Shown: piece after piece, positions 7,711 through 16,605 of the stretch
Numbering within the stretch: the stretch's first letter is position 1
Layout: each line of letters starts with the position of its first letter
Source of the DNA: Corynebacterium marinum DSM 44953
GTDB taxonomy: Bacteria > Actinomycetota > Actinomycetes > Mycobacteriales > Mycobacteriaceae
DNA length: 64,000 nt
Reading direction: 5' to 3'
Assembly (NCBI RefSeq): GCF_000835165.1
Contig: NZ_CP007790.1
Location: forward strand, 1,116,001 to 1,180,000
Position numbers and translations under genes: made by a program
Notes under the pieces: generated by a model
What the model was told of the DNA's origin: nothing
Database searches by the model: none
What the model saw: only the letters and a program-made list of their open reading frames with translations

Positions 7711-8655
7711 ATGATTTCCAACTCTGGTCCCACGATTGCCGACACCATCGGCGGCACGCCGCTCGTGCGGCTCGACCGGCTCACCGCCGGACATGACGTC
7801 ACCGTGTGGGCGAAGCTCGAGTTCTTCAACCCCGGCGGCAGTGCCAAGGACCGCACCGCCCACGCCATGGTCGCCGCCAGCGACCTGAGGCCCGGGGACA
7901 CCGTGGTCGAATCCAGCTCAGGCAACCTCGGTGTGGCACTCGCCCGGGAGGCCGTGCTGGGGGGATGGTCCTTCCACTGCGTCGTGGACCCGCGCACCAA
8001 CCGGGCCACCATCGCCCACATGAAGGCGCTGGGCGCGACCGTCCACGAGGTGACCGAGCCCGACCCGGCGACGGGGGACTGGCTCACCGCCCGGCGCGCC
8101 CGCGTCGCGGAGCTGCTCACCGAGATCGACGGCGCCACCTGCCTCGACCAGTACTCCAACCCCGCGGCCTTCCGGGCGCACGACGAGGGCACCATGACCG
8201 AGATCGTCCGGCAGCTCGGCCACGCGCCCGACCATCTCGTCGTCGCGGTGAGCACCACCGGCACCGTCGGCGGCTGCCTGCGCCACATCGCCGCGCACGA
8301 CCTGCCCACCCGGGTCACCGCGGTCGACGCCGAGGGCTCCGTGCTTTTCGACGGCCGCGCCGGCGAACGCCACCTCCCCGGCTTCGGCGCGGGCATGGTG
8401 CCCAAATTGGCGGAGTCGGTGCGCCCGCACCGGGTCCTGCGGATCAACGACCGCGAATCGGTGGCCGCCGCACGTAGGCTGGTCCGTCTGGAGGCGATCC
8501 TGCCCGGGGCATCGGGCGGGGCGGTGGTCGCGGGCGTCGAGAAGCTCCTTCCGGAGCTGGCGCCGGGCAGCGAGGTCGTGATCATTCTGCACGACAGCGG
8601 TACCGGATACCTCGACACGATCTACAACGACGACTGGGTGGAGGAGAACCTGTGA
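7711..8655 (+). CDS. PLP-dependent cysteine-synthase-family enzyme, SbnA-like
   Basis: The 314-residue protein is a fold-type II PLP enzyme. The Schiff-base Lys is in 'NPGGSAKDRTA', the substrate loop is 'SSSGNLG' and the phosphate-binding turn is 'STTGTVGG'. It resembles SbnA, which joins O-phosphoserine and glutamate on the way to 2,3-diaminopropionate, as well as O-acetylserine sulfhydrylases. A TAAGAT box ends 7 nt before the ATG, so the operon mRNA is probably leaderless. Its TGA overlaps the GTG start of the fused FAD/PLP gene (GTGA), a strong sign that the products act together. It is divergent from DUF2202 protein 1. The exact substrates are unknown. Confidence 0.82.
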   Translation: MISNSGPTIADTIGGTPLVRLDRLTAGHDVTVWAKLEFFNPGGSAKDRTAHAMVAASDLRPGDTVVESSSGNLGVALAREAVLGGWSFHCVVDPRTNRATIAHMKALGATVHEVTEPDPATGDWLTARRARVAELLTEIDGATCLDQYSNPAAFRAHDEGTMTEIVRQLGHAPDHLVVAVSTTGTVGGCLRHIAAHDLPTRVTAVDAEGSVLFDGRAGERHLPGFGAGMVPKLAESVRPHRVLRINDRESVAAARRLVRLEAILPGASGGAVVAGVEKLLPELAPGSEVVIILHDSGTGYLDTIYNDDWVEENL

Positions 8656-11303
8656 CGAAGGTGGCTGTCATCGGCGGCGGGCCGCGGGGCCTGTGGGCGG
8701 CCGAGGAACTGCTGGAGCTCGCGCGCGAACGGGGTGCGGCGGTGGAGTTGCACGTGTTCGACGACGGCGGGCCGGCCGCGTACGACCCGCGGCAACCGGA
8801 GGAGTGGCTGATCAACGTGCGCTCCTCGGCCATCACGACGCAGCTGGGCAGCTTCGACGACTGGCGCGCCGTCCACGACGACCCCTTTCCGCCGCGGCGC
8901 CTGGTGGGCCGGTTCCTCGCGGAATCTTGGGCCGCGCTCGCCGCGCACGTGCCCCCGCGCTGCAGCCTCAGCCGGCACGAGGCGCGCGTGGAGAAGATCG
9001 ATCCCGCGGGCGGGCAATGGCGGGTGGAGGGCGGGCTCTTTGACGAGGTCCTGCTGGCCACCGGCCACGCCGACGACTGGCCGGGCTCGCTCGCCCACGC
9101 AGACCTTCCCGAGGGTGTGCGCCTCATCGCCTCGCCCTACCCGGCCGAGAACCTCGCCGGGATCGGCCCCGAGGACCGGGTGCTCGTCCGCGGGGCGGCC
9201 CTGACCTTCCACGACATCACCCGCGCCTGCTCGCCGGCGGTGTTCATCCCCGTCACCCGCACCGGCCGGTTCATGGTGGTCAAGCCCGACCTCGGGGAAG
9301 TCGACGCCGCCGACATTATCGCCGCCGGCCAGGAATGCATCCGCCGGGTCGCCGATCTGCCGGAGCTGACCGGCGTGCTTGAGACGGTGGCGCGGCAGCT
9401 GCTGGCACGTGCCGGGCGGGACGGGGACCCGGCGGCGGTGCTCGCCGGGACAGACGACGGCGAGCCGCACGCGAACTGGGCCGTCGGCATCGCCTGGCGC
9501 GACCTCTACCCGGCGATCGTCGAGCGGGCCTCCTACGACGGCCGCGACAGCCTCGTCGGCTTCGGCGAGCTCGCCCGGCGCCTCGAGCGAGTCGCCTTCG
9601 GGCCGCCCCCGGAGACGATGGCGCACCTGCAGGAACTCATCGACTCCGGGCGCGTCGACCCCTCCCACCTGCACCGCGGCAACGAACCCCTGGCTGACCT
9701 CGTCCGGGAGCTCGACATCACGGTGGTCGTCGACGCCGTCATCCCGCCGCCCGGTGTGGTGCCCGGCACCCTGTGCCAGGCGCTCGTCGACGCCGGCCAC
9801 GCGCGCATCCGGCCCGGCACCCGGGGCCTGGACGTCGAGCCGGACGGCACCGTCGTCGGGCAGAAACACCTCGCCGCCGTGGGGCGCATGACCGAGGACG
9901 TGGTCCTGGGCAACGACACCCTCTCGCGCACCCTCCACGACGTCCTCCCGCGCTGGGCCCGCCGCGTCGTGCCCGGGCCGCAGGCCGCCCACGGCATCCC
10001 GCCGCTGACCGCCCGCCTAAAGCCCTGGGCCGCGGAGTTGAGCGCCGACCCGGCGGCCTGCCGTGACCTGATCGCCGAGTTCGGCAGCCCCGTCAACGTG
10101 CTCGACCCGTCGCCCATGCTCGACAACGTCACCGAGCTGGTCGACGCCGGCGCGCAGATGGGCGTGGACACCCGCATCTTCTTCGCCCGCAAGGCCAACA
10201 AGGCGCTCACCTTCGTCGACACCGTCCGCGACGCGGGGCACGGTGTCGACGTGGCCAGCGAACGCGAGCTCGCCCAGGTGCTCGGCCGCGGCGTGCCGGG
10301 GGAGCGGATCATCCTCTCCGCCGCCATCAAGCCCGACCGGCTCCTGGAGCTGGCCATCGACAACGGGGTGACCGTCTCCGCGGATTCGCGCGCCGAGCTC
10401 GACCGGATCTCCGCCCTGGCCGGGAGCCGGCGCGCGAGGGTCGCCCCCCGCGTCGCCCCCGATCCCGCGTCGCTTCCTCCCACCCGCTTCGGCGAGCGTT
10501 CCGGCGACTGGGCGGAACATCTCTCCGGCCCGGTCGACGGCGTCGACATCGTCGGCCTGCACGTCCACCTGCACGGCTACGCGGCGGCCGACCGTGCCAC
10601 CGCGCTGCGGGAGTGCATCTCGCTTGTCGACGCCCTCCTCGACGCCGGCCACGCCCCCGACTTCATCGACCTCGGCGGCGGCGTACCCATGAGCTACCTC
10701 GACGACGCGGACCAGTGGCGCGGCTACCACTCCGCCCGCCAGGCGGTGCTCGACGGCTACGCCCGGCCCTTCACCTGGAAGTCCGACCCGCTGAACACCA
10801 CCTACCCCTACCACCAGTCGCCGGTGCGCGGCGGGTGGCTGAAGCAGGTCCTCGGCGACGGCATCGCCGAAGAGATGCTGGCACGGAACCTGCGCCTGCA
10901 CCTGGAGCCGGGGCGCAGCCTGCTCGACGGCTGCGGGCTGATCCTGGCGGAGGTGGCCTTCGTCAAGACCCGCAGCGACGGGCTGCCCCTGGTCGGTCTG
11001 GCGATGAACCGCACCCAGTGCCGCACCACCTCCGACGACTACCTCGTCGACCCGATCCACGTCACCGACGCCGCGGACGGGGAGGAGGTCGAGGCCTTCC
11101 TGGTGGGCGCCTACTGCATCGAGGACGAACTCATCCTGCGCCGGCGCATCCGCTTCCCGAAGGGGGTGCGGGCCGGCGACATCATCGCCATCCCGAACAC
11201 CGCCGGCTACTTCATGCACATCCTCGAGAGTGCCTCGCACCAGATCCCGCTGGCGAAGAACGTGGTCTGGCCGGCCGGGGTGCTCGACGACATCGATATC
11301 TAA
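8652..11303 (+). CDS. Fusion of FAD/NAD(P)-binding protein and fold-III PLP decarboxylase (Y4yA-like)
   Basis: The 883-residue protein has two halves. Residues 1 to about 455 form an NAD(P)/FAD-binding module: 'VAVIGGGPRGLWAAEELL' is the dinucleotide fold and 'LLATGHADDWPG' the second motif. Residues about 465-883 form an alanine-racemase-fold decarboxylase like LysA or SbnH. The PLP Lys is in 'FFARKANKALTF', with 'GLHVHLHGY', 'IDLGGGVP', the phosphate-binding 'EPGRSLLDG' and a C-terminal 'PNTAGYFMH'. All key blocks are intact, so both halves are probably active. It is co-translated with the SbnA-like synthase. The join of an oxidoreductase to an amino-acid decarboxylase suggests channelling of a diamino-acid intermediate. 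The product is not known. Confidence 0.8.
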   Translation: MTKVAVIGGGPRGLWAAEELLELARERGAAVELHVFDDGGPAAYDPRQPEEWLINVRSSAITTQLGSFDDWRAVHDDPFPPRRLVGRFLAESWAALAAHVPPRCSLSRHEARVEKIDPAGGQWRVEGGLFDEVLLATGHADDWPGSLAHADLPEGVRLIASPYPAENLAGIGPEDRVLVRGAALTFHDITRACSPAVFIPVTRTGRFMVVKPDLGEVDAADIIAAGQECIRRVADLPELTGVLETVARQLLARAGRDGDPAAVLAGTDDGEPHANWAVGIAWRDLYPAIVERASYDGRDSLVGFGELARRLERVAFGPPPETMAHLQELIDSGRVDPSHLHRGNEPLADLVRELDITVVVDAVIPPPGVVPGTLCQALVDAGHARIRPGTRGLDVEPDGTVVGQKHLAAVGRMTEDVVLGNDTLSRTLHDVLPRWARRVVPGPQAAHGIPPLTARLKPWAAELSADPAACRDLIAEFGSPVNVLDPSPMLDNVTELVDAGAQMGVDTRIFFARKANKALTFVDTVRDAGHGVDVASERELAQVLGRGVPGERIILSAAIKPDRLLELAIDNGVTVSADSRAELDRISALAGSRRARVAPRVAPDPASLPPTRFGERSGDWAEHLSGPVDGVDIVGLHVHLHGYAAADRATALRECISLVDALLDAGHAPDFIDLGGGVPMSYLDDADQWRGYHSARQAVLDGYARPFTWKSDPLNTTYPYHQSPVRGGWLKQVLGDGIAEEMLARNLRLHLEPGRSLLDGCGLILAEVAFVKTRSDGLPLVGLAMNRTQCRTTSDDYLVDPIHVTDAADGEEVEAFLVGAYCIEDELILRRRIRFPKGVRAGDIIAIPNTAGYFMHILESASHQIPLAKNVVWPAGVLDDIDI

Positions 11304-11863
11304 CGGTCCAGCTGCCGCTGGAATGCCTCCAGGTGGTTCTTCGATCCCTTGATGAGGTACTCCAGCAGGCCGGTCAGGTCCGTGTCGGATTCGGGTGCCT
11401 GCGCCAGCTCTTCCTCCAGCCCGGCGATGTCCATCACCTCGAAGTCCACGCCGACCTGGTAGGCGGCGGGGAGATTGGCGCTGCCCTGCTCGAGGAAGTC
11501 GTCGTAGAGGGTCTGCAGCTCGGGGTCGACGAACTGCCCGGGTTCGGCGAGCCGGGGATCCTCGACCCCCTTGTCCTCCATGACGGCGAGGACCTGGTCC
11601 TGGTGGCTGACCTCGGCCCCGGTGATGTTTCCGAAGACCCGGGCGCCGTACATCTCGTCGAAGGCGAGGTAGAGGTCGTGCGCGACCTTCTCCTCCTCGA
11701 TGAGGCGGCGTAGGAGGTCCGCGGACTCGTATTCGCCGGCGGGGGCGGCGGACTCAGTCACGGTCACGGGTGCGGCCGACTCCTCCGGGGTGGTGCAGGC
11801 GCTCACGCCGAGGGCGGCGGTGAGGGCGAGGGCCGTGAGTGCGCTCAGGCGGCGGGTGTTCAT
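11300..11863 (-). CDS. DUF2202 (ferritin-like) lipoprotein 2
   Basis: The 187-residue protein starts at an ATG behind AAGGAG. Its signal peptide ends in the lipobox 'GVSAC', so it should be lipid-anchored outside the membrane. The domain aligns with the protein at 6984-7553: 'LIEEEKVAHDLYLAF', 'AEVSHQDQVLAVMEDKG', 'DPELQTLYDDFLEQG' and 'LIKGSKNHLEAFQRQL'. The conserved acidic and His residues suggest a metal site. Its stop overlaps that of the fusion gene by 3 nt. One paralogue is soluble and one is anchored, and they bracket the PLP/FAD operon. Confidence 0.8.
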   Translation of the reverse strand: MNTRRLSALTALALTAALGVSACTTPEESAAPVTVTESAAPAGEYESADLLRRLIEEEKVAHDLYLAFDEMYGARVFGNITGAEVSHQDQVLAVMEDKGVEDPRLAEPGQFVDPELQTLYDDFLEQGSANLPAAYQVGVDFEVMDIAGLEEELAQAPESDTDLTGLLEYLIKGSKNHLEAFQRQLDR

Positions 11864-11953
11864 GGCGGGCTCCTTGGGGGAGGGCGAACTTGCTCTGTCT
11901 CTTCTTTCAACCCCGCGTGAGGCCGATCTGTGCCGCCGGCGACGTCTACTGCG

Positions 11954-12664
11954 TCACAGCGAATCGGAGAGGTCCCGCGCGGCGTCCACCAGGTCCGCCC
12001 CCCATTTCTGCCCGGGGTGGGGGCGCAGGCGCTCGGCGGGCCCGGAGACGGAGATCACGGCGACGAGCTGCCCGGCCGGCGTGAACACCGGGGCGGACAG
12101 CGAGGCGAGGCCGACCTCGCGCTCGGCGACGGATTCGCTCCACCCGCGGTCCCGGACGTCGTCGAGGTCGGCGGGGGAGAAGCGGGCGTCGGCAAGCAGG
12201 GAGTCGCGCAGCCCCGACGGGCCGTAGGCGAGGAACACCTTGGCGGCGGAGCCGGAGGTGAGCGGCAGCTGGGAGCCGACGGGGACGGTGTTCTGCAGGC
12301 CGACGGGCGGTTCCTGGGCGGCGACGCAGGTCCGCGACGTGCCGGTGAGCTGGTAGAGCTGCACGGATTCGCCGGTGGTGTCCACCAGGCGGGCCATGAC
12401 GGGTGTGGCGGCGGCGATGAGGTGGTCCTTGCCGCCGTTGCCCAGGGAAGCCAGAGCGGGGCCGGTCATCCAGCGGCCGTCCCCGCCGCGGGCGAGGATG
12501 CGGTGGGTCTCCAGGGCGGTGGACAGGCGGTGGGCGGTGGCGCGCGGGAGCCCGGTGGTCTCGCACAGCTCGGTGAGGGAGAGGGGGCGGGGTGCCACGG
12601 CCGTCATGATGGCCACTGCCCGGTCGAGCACCTTGATGCCGGAAACTGCGCTATACTGTCCCAT
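11954..12664 (-). CDS. ltbR: IclR-family regulator of leucine/tryptophan biosynthesis
   Basis: The 236-residue protein has an N-terminal winged HTH ('[20 protein letters not shown]') and a C-terminal IclR effector domain. It is divergent from leuC, the position of LtbR in C. glutamicum, where it represses leuB, leuCD and trp genes. The start ATG lies 6 nt after a TAGTAT box, so the mRNA is probably leaderless. The symmetrical site at 12679-12695 sits between the two genes and overlaps this promoter, which fits autoregulation together with control of leuCD. Confidence 0.9.
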   Translation of the reverse strand: MGQYSAVSGIKVLDRAVAIMTAVAPRPLSLTELCETTGLPRATAHRLSTALETHRILARGGDGRWMTGPALASLGNGGKDHLIAAATPVMARLVDTTGESVQLYQLTGTSRTCVAAQEPPVGLQNTVPVGSQLPLTSGSAAKVFLAYGPSGLRDSLLADARFSPADLDDVRDRGWSESVAEREVGLASLSAPVFTPAGQLVAVISVSGPAERLRPHPGQKWGADLVDAARDLSDSL

Positions 12665-12678
12665 ACAGCGATACTAAC

Positions 12679-12695
12679 ATCTCACAAGGTGAGAT
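12679..12695. promoter_or_regulatory. Palindromic operator candidate between ltbR and leuC
   Basis: ATCTCAC (12679-12685) and GTGAGAT (12689-12695) are exact inverted arms separated by 3 nt. The site lies beside the ltbR -10 box and 26 nt before the leuC start. It is the natural candidate for LtbR binding; the assignment is positional inference. Confidence 0.5.
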
Positions 12696-12720
12696 TTCAC
12701 AGATGGAAAGGTGGACATCC

Positions 12721-14139
12721 ATGGCCGAGAAGCTCACGCTGGCCGAGAAGGTGTGGAACGACCACATCGTGGCCAAGGGCGAGAACGGGGAGCCCGACCT
12801 GCTCTACATCGACCTGCAGCTCCTCCACGAGGTGACCTCCCCGCAGGCCTTCGACGGACTGCGCCTGGCCGGCCGCAAGCTCCGCCGCCCCGACCTCCAC
12901 CTGGCCACCGAGGACCACAACGTGCCCACCGAGGGCATCGTCTCCGGCTCCCTGCTGGAGATCAAGGAGGCGACCTCCCGCACCCAGGTGGAGACCCTGC
13001 GCAAGAACTGCGCCGAGTTCGGCATCCGCCTGCACCCGATGGGCGACGTCAAGCAGGGCATCGTCCACACCGTCGGCCCGCAGCTGGGAGCCACCCAGCC
13101 CGGAATGACCATCGTCTGCGGCGACTCCCACACCTCCACCCACGGCGCGTTCGGCTCCATCGCCATGGGCATCGGCACCTCCGAGGTCGAGCACGTCATG
13201 GCCACCCAGACGCTGCCCCTCAAGCCTTTCAAGACCATGGCCATCGAGGTCTCCGGCCAGCTGCAGGAGGGAGTCACCGCCAAGGACCTGATCCTGGCCA
13301 TCATCGCCCAGATCGGCACCGGCGGCGGCCAGGGCCACATCATCGAGTACCGCGGCGAGGCCATCCAGGCGCTGTCCATGGAAGCCCGCATGACCATCTG
13401 CAACATGTCCATCGAGGCCGGCGCCCGCGCCGGCATGGTAGCCCCCGACCAGAAGACCTTCGACTACGTCGAGGGCCGCGAGTTCGCCCCCAAGGGCGCG
13501 GACTGGGACGCTGCGGTCGAGTACTGGAAGACGCTGCCCACCGACGAGGGTGCGGAGTTCGACACCGTCGTCGAGATCGACGGCTCCGCCCTGACCCCCT
13601 TCGTCACCTGGGGCACCAACCCCGGCCAGGGCCTGCCCCTGAGCGCCACCGTGCCTGACCCGGAGGACTTCACCAACGAGGGTGACAAGGCCGCCGCCGA
13701 GAAGGCGCTGACCTACATGGACCTCACGCCGGGCACCCCGCTGCGCGACATCGCCATCGACACCGTCTTCCTCGGCTCCTGCACCAACGCCCGCATCGAG
13801 GACCTGCGCGCCGCCGCCGAGGTGCTCGAGGGCCGCACCATCGCCGAGGGCACCCGCATGCTCGTCGTTCCGTCCTCCACGCTGGTCAAGCAGCAGGCCG
13901 AGGAAGAGGGCCTGGACAAGATCTTCACCGAATTCGGCGCCGAGTGGCGCACCGCCGGCTGTTCCATGTGCCTGGGCATGAACCCGGACCAGCTCAAGCC
14001 GGGCGAGCGCTCCGCCTCCACCTCCAACCGCAACTTCGAGGGCCGCCAGGGCCCGGGCGGGCGCACCCACCTCGTGTCCCCGCCGGTGGCCGCCGCCACC
14101 GCCGTCCTCGGCCACCTCGCCAGCCCCGCCGACCTGTAA
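12721..14139 (+). CDS. leuC: 3-isopropylmalate dehydratase large subunit
   Basis: The 472-residue protein is the [4Fe-4S] large subunit that, with LeuD, isomerises 2- to 3-isopropylmalate. Family blocks include '[18 protein letters not shown]', '[13 protein letters not shown]' and '[11 protein letters not shown]'. Cluster cysteines are in 'GSCTNAR' and 'GCSMCLGMN'. ATG 12721 follows AGGTGG by about 8 nt, whereas the upstream ATG 12703 has no site and would start inside the regulatory region. leuD follows after 10 nt. Confidence 0.97.
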   Translation: MAEKLTLAEKVWNDHIVAKGENGEPDLLYIDLQLLHEVTSPQAFDGLRLAGRKLRRPDLHLATEDHNVPTEGIVSGSLLEIKEATSRTQVETLRKNCAEFGIRLHPMGDVKQGIVHTVGPQLGATQPGMTIVCGDSHTSTHGAFGSIAMGIGTSEVEHVMATQTLPLKPFKTMAIEVSGQLQEGVTAKDLILAIIAQIGTGGGQGHIIEYRGEAIQALSMEARMTICNMSIEAGARAGMVAPDQKTFDYVEGREFAPKGADWDAAVEYWKTLPTDEGAEFDTVVEIDGSALTPFVTWGTNPGQGLPLSATVPDPEDFTNEGDKAAAEKALTYMDLTPGTPLRDIAIDTVFLGSCTNARIEDLRAAAEVLEGRTIAEGTRMLVVPSSTLVKQQAEEEGLDKIFTEFGAEWRTAGCSMCLGMNPDQLKPGERSASTSNRNFEGRQGPGGRTHLVSPPVAAATAVLGHLASPADL

Positions 14140-14149
14140 GGAGCCCACC

Positions 14150-14746
14150 ATGGACAAGTTCACCACCCACACCGGCGTCGGCGTCCCGCTGACCCGCTCC
14201 AACGTCGACACCGACCAGATCATCCCCGCGGTCTACCTCAAGCGCGTCACCCGCACGGGCTTCGAGGACGGATTGTTCGCCGGCTGGCGCAAGGACGAGA
14301 ACTTCGTCCTCAACCAGGAGCCCTACCGCAACGGCTCCGTGCTCGTCGCCGGCCCGGACTTCGGCACCGGCTCCTCCCGAGAGCACGCCGTCTGGGCGCT
14401 CATGGACTACGGCTTCCGCGTCGTGCTGTCCCCTCGCTTCGCCGACATCTTCCGCGGCAACTCCGGCAAGGCCGGCCTGCTGGCCGCGCAGATGGAGGAA
14501 TCCGACATCGAGCTGCTGTGGAAGCAGCTCGAGGCGGAACCCGGCCTGGAGATCACCGTCGACCTGGAGTCCCGCACCGTCACCGCGGGGGAGAACACCT
14601 ACCAGTTCACCGTCGACGACTACACCCGCTGGCGCCTCCTGGAGGGCCTCGACGACATCGGCCTGACCCTGCGCGACGAGCCGGCCATCACCGCCTTCGA
14701 GGCGAAGCGTCCGGCCTTCAAGCCGACGATCACCGCCGACGCGTAG
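14150..14746 (+). CDS. leuD: 3-isopropylmalate dehydratase small subunit
   Basis: The 198-residue protein is the swivel-domain partner of LeuC. It carries '[20 protein letters not shown]' near the N-terminus and the loop '[17 protein letters not shown]', which contacts substrate. The ATG follows AAGGAG directly after the leuC stop, so the two are co-translated. A long hairpin follows immediately. Confidence 0.97.
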   Translation: MDKFTTHTGVGVPLTRSNVDTDQIIPAVYLKRVTRTGFEDGLFAGWRKDENFVLNQEPYRNGSVLVAGPDFGTGSSREHAVWALMDYGFRVVLSPRFADIFRGNSGKAGLLAAQMEESDIELLWKQLEAEPGLEITVDLESRTVTAGENTYQFTVDDYTRWRLLEGLDDIGLTLRDEPAITAFEAKRPAFKPTITADA

Positions 14747-14749
14747 ACC

Positions 14750-14793
14750 GCACAGAGCCCCAGGCCCCACCCGGGCCTGGGGCTCTGTGCTTT
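14750..14793 (+). terminator. Terminator after leuCD
   Basis: Arms at 14750-14767 and 14773-14790 pair over 18 bp around CACCC. Only TTT follows, so the T-tract is short. The hairpin may also stop transcripts from the converging DUF4395 gene. Confidence 0.75.
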
Positions 14794-14818
14794 GCGGACC
14801 ACTCCGTCGAACTCGGCC

Positions 14819-15382
14819 CTAGGACCCCGGGCGGGGAGTGACCAGCCCGACGTCGGCGCGCTCGATCTTCAGCGCCGCCGGCGCCACCTTCGCGTAGCGG
14901 CGGCCGACCGACGCGCATTCCTCGCAGATGTCCTCCGGGATGACGCCCAACCGCATGAGCACGCTGAAGATCCGGCAGCCCAGGCAGAAACCGAACACGG
15001 ACTCCAGGGTCGCGGCCGCCACGAGGACGGCCAGTGTCGCGGTCGCGGCGGCCGTCCATCCGGCGAGCGTGAATCCCAGCGCCGTTGCGCTCACCGCCAG
15101 GCCGATGGCCTGGGCGAAACGCTTCGGCGGGCCGGCGGTGAGCCGTGGCGTGCGCCCCAGCAGCGGCACCAGCACGTGGACGGAGAGGCGGCCGAGGAGG
15201 GAGTAGCGGGGGCCTCCCGCGACGCGCAGGGCGAAGCCGAGCGTGAGGGCCACGAGCAGCGCCAGCCGCAGGGAACCTCCGGAAAGGGCCGTCGCCACGG
15301 CGAGCGCGACCACCAGGCCGGCGGTGCACCGGGCGGCATACTCGTTGACCGGGTTGGGGAAGGCGAACAGGGACCGGTTCAA
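14819..15382 (-). CDS. DUF4395 membrane protein
   Basis: The 187-residue protein shows the DUF4395 signatures: 'FPNPVNEYAARCTAG' at the N-terminus, 'GPRYSLLGRLSVHVLVPLLG', 'PKRFAQAIG' and 'FGFCLGCRIF'. About four transmembrane segments are predicted, and the CxxC-like 'FCLGC' and 'DICEEC' pairs could be redox-active or metal-binding. The start is TTG with GAGGAG 7 nt upstream. Its function is not established; in actinobacteria it often accompanies sulfurtransferases or thioredoxins, but none is adjacent here. Confidence 0.8.
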   Translation of the reverse strand: MNRSLFAFPNPVNEYAARCTAGLVVALAVATALSGGSLRLALLVALTLGFALRVAGGPRYSLLGRLSVHVLVPLLGRTPRLTAGPPKRFAQAIGLAVSATALGFTLAGWTAAATATLAVLVAAATLESVFGFCLGCRIFSVLMRLGVIPEDICEECASVGRRYAKVAPAALKIERADVGLVTPRPGS

Positions 15383-15466
15383 GACAATCTCCTCACAGGC
15401 GGGCGGATCAGCCGAGTATACCGATTGGTCTGCTAGTTGTATACAGTCCGGTCCCGTCCGGGCCTG

Positions 15467-16471
15467 CTATTTCGCCGGCAGCGGGCTGGCCAGGTAATCC
15501 GCCCCCGTCAACTGCCCGCCGTTGAAGGACAGCACCCACACGGAGGCCTTTTTCGCCTCCACCTCGTCGAGCGGGAGGCGGCCGTTCGCGCTGAGCCACG
15601 CGATCATCTCGGGGATCGCGATGCCCTGACCGACCACGACGGAAGTCCCGTCGGAGTCGATGAGTCCGGTGAAACGCCGCTTGCACTCGACCTCGTTGCG
15701 CTGCCACGCCTCGTCGCCGAACAGCGGGTCGACCACGACGTCGACGTTGAGTTCGTCGGCCAGCGGGGCAGCCGTCGCCTGACACCGCTCCGGCTCAGCG
15801 GAGTACACAGCCACGGGCTTGTACGGCAGGAGCATCGGCACGAGCATCTCCGCCTGCCGCCGGCCCTTCTTGTCCAGGGGGCGCAGGTTGTCGTCACCCT
15901 CCCAGTTCCGGCGCTGGTGCGCGCGCCCGTGGCGCACGTAGAGGATCCGGGAGGTCGCCGGCAGGCGGAACCGCTTCTCGGCCTTGTCCAGCACGTGCCG
16001 GTCCACCTCGTAGCTCAGCAGCGCCCGGGCCTCCGGCAGCGGCAGCCAGCGCAGCTCATCGACCTCCTCGTTGGGGGTGAACCCGCCGCCCAGGACCTCG
16101 CCCGTCCAGTAGTAGACGATCTTCGTGCGGTCGAGCACCGGGTAGGTCACCTTGCCGAGCAGCTTGCCCAGGCGGATCTCGTAACCGGTCTCCTCCAGGA
16201 TCTCCCGGGCCGCGGTCGTGGGCAGGGACTCGCCCGGATCCACCTTTCCCTTCGCCAGCGACCAGTCGTCGTAGGAGGGGCGGTGGATGACGGCCACCTC
16301 GACGGTGTCCAGATCGTGGATGTCACCGCGCCACAGCACCGCGCCGGCCGCCAGCATCGAACGCTTGAACTCCTTCGCCGGGTCAACCGGGATCACCTGA
16401 TGACGGCCGTTGACCAGCAGTTCCGGCCCCTGATCCTTGTCCACCTCGTGAGGTTGCGGATTCTTCGCCAT
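15467..16471 (-). CDS. mutT1: NUDIX hydrolase with C-terminal histidine phosphatase domain (MutT1-like)
   Basis: The 334-residue protein joins two domains. Residues about 30-165 are NUDIX, with the box 'GKVDPGESLPTTAAREILEE'. Residues about 185-334 are a histidine phosphatase, starting with 'LYVRHGRAHQRR'. This is the architecture of mycobacterial MutT1, which degrades 8-oxo-(d)GTP and diadenosine polyphosphates. The location between leuCD and gpsA matches the mycobacterial locus. ATG 16471 has AAGGAG 4 nt upstream, so the upstream ATG at 16519 is not used. No operon partner is visible. Confidence 0.88.
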   Translation of the reverse strand: MAKNPQPHEVDKDQGPELLVNGRHQVIPVDPAKEFKRSMLAAGAVLWRGDIHDLDTVEVAVIHRPSYDDWSLAKGKVDPGESLPTTAAREILEETGYEIRLGKLLGKVTYPVLDRTKIVYYWTGEVLGGGFTPNEEVDELRWLPLPEARALLSYEVDRHVLDKAEKRFRLPATSRILYVRHGRAHQRRNWEGDDNLRPLDKKGRRQAEMLVPMLLPYKPVAVYSAEPERCQATAAPLADELNVDVVVDPLFGDEAWQRNEVECKRRFTGLIDSDGTSVVVGQGIAIPEMIAWLSANGRLPLDEVEAKKASVWVLSFNGGQLTGADYLASPLPAK

Positions 16472-16605
16472 GTTTCTCCTTCGGCGGTGTCGGTTACGAT
16501 TCCCCCCATTTTCACCCACCGCCGCGCGGTTCGCACGGCCAACCCGCCCTTTGCTTCCTTTAAGCTGGCTTGCGGACAGTGGTCGAACGAGTGAGGGAGC
16601 AACGC

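Noticed and set aside
16570-16605. TTG start for gpsA, giving 12 extra residues
   Set aside because: The GAGGGAG site belongs to GTG 16606, and the dinucleotide fold normally begins at the very N-terminus.
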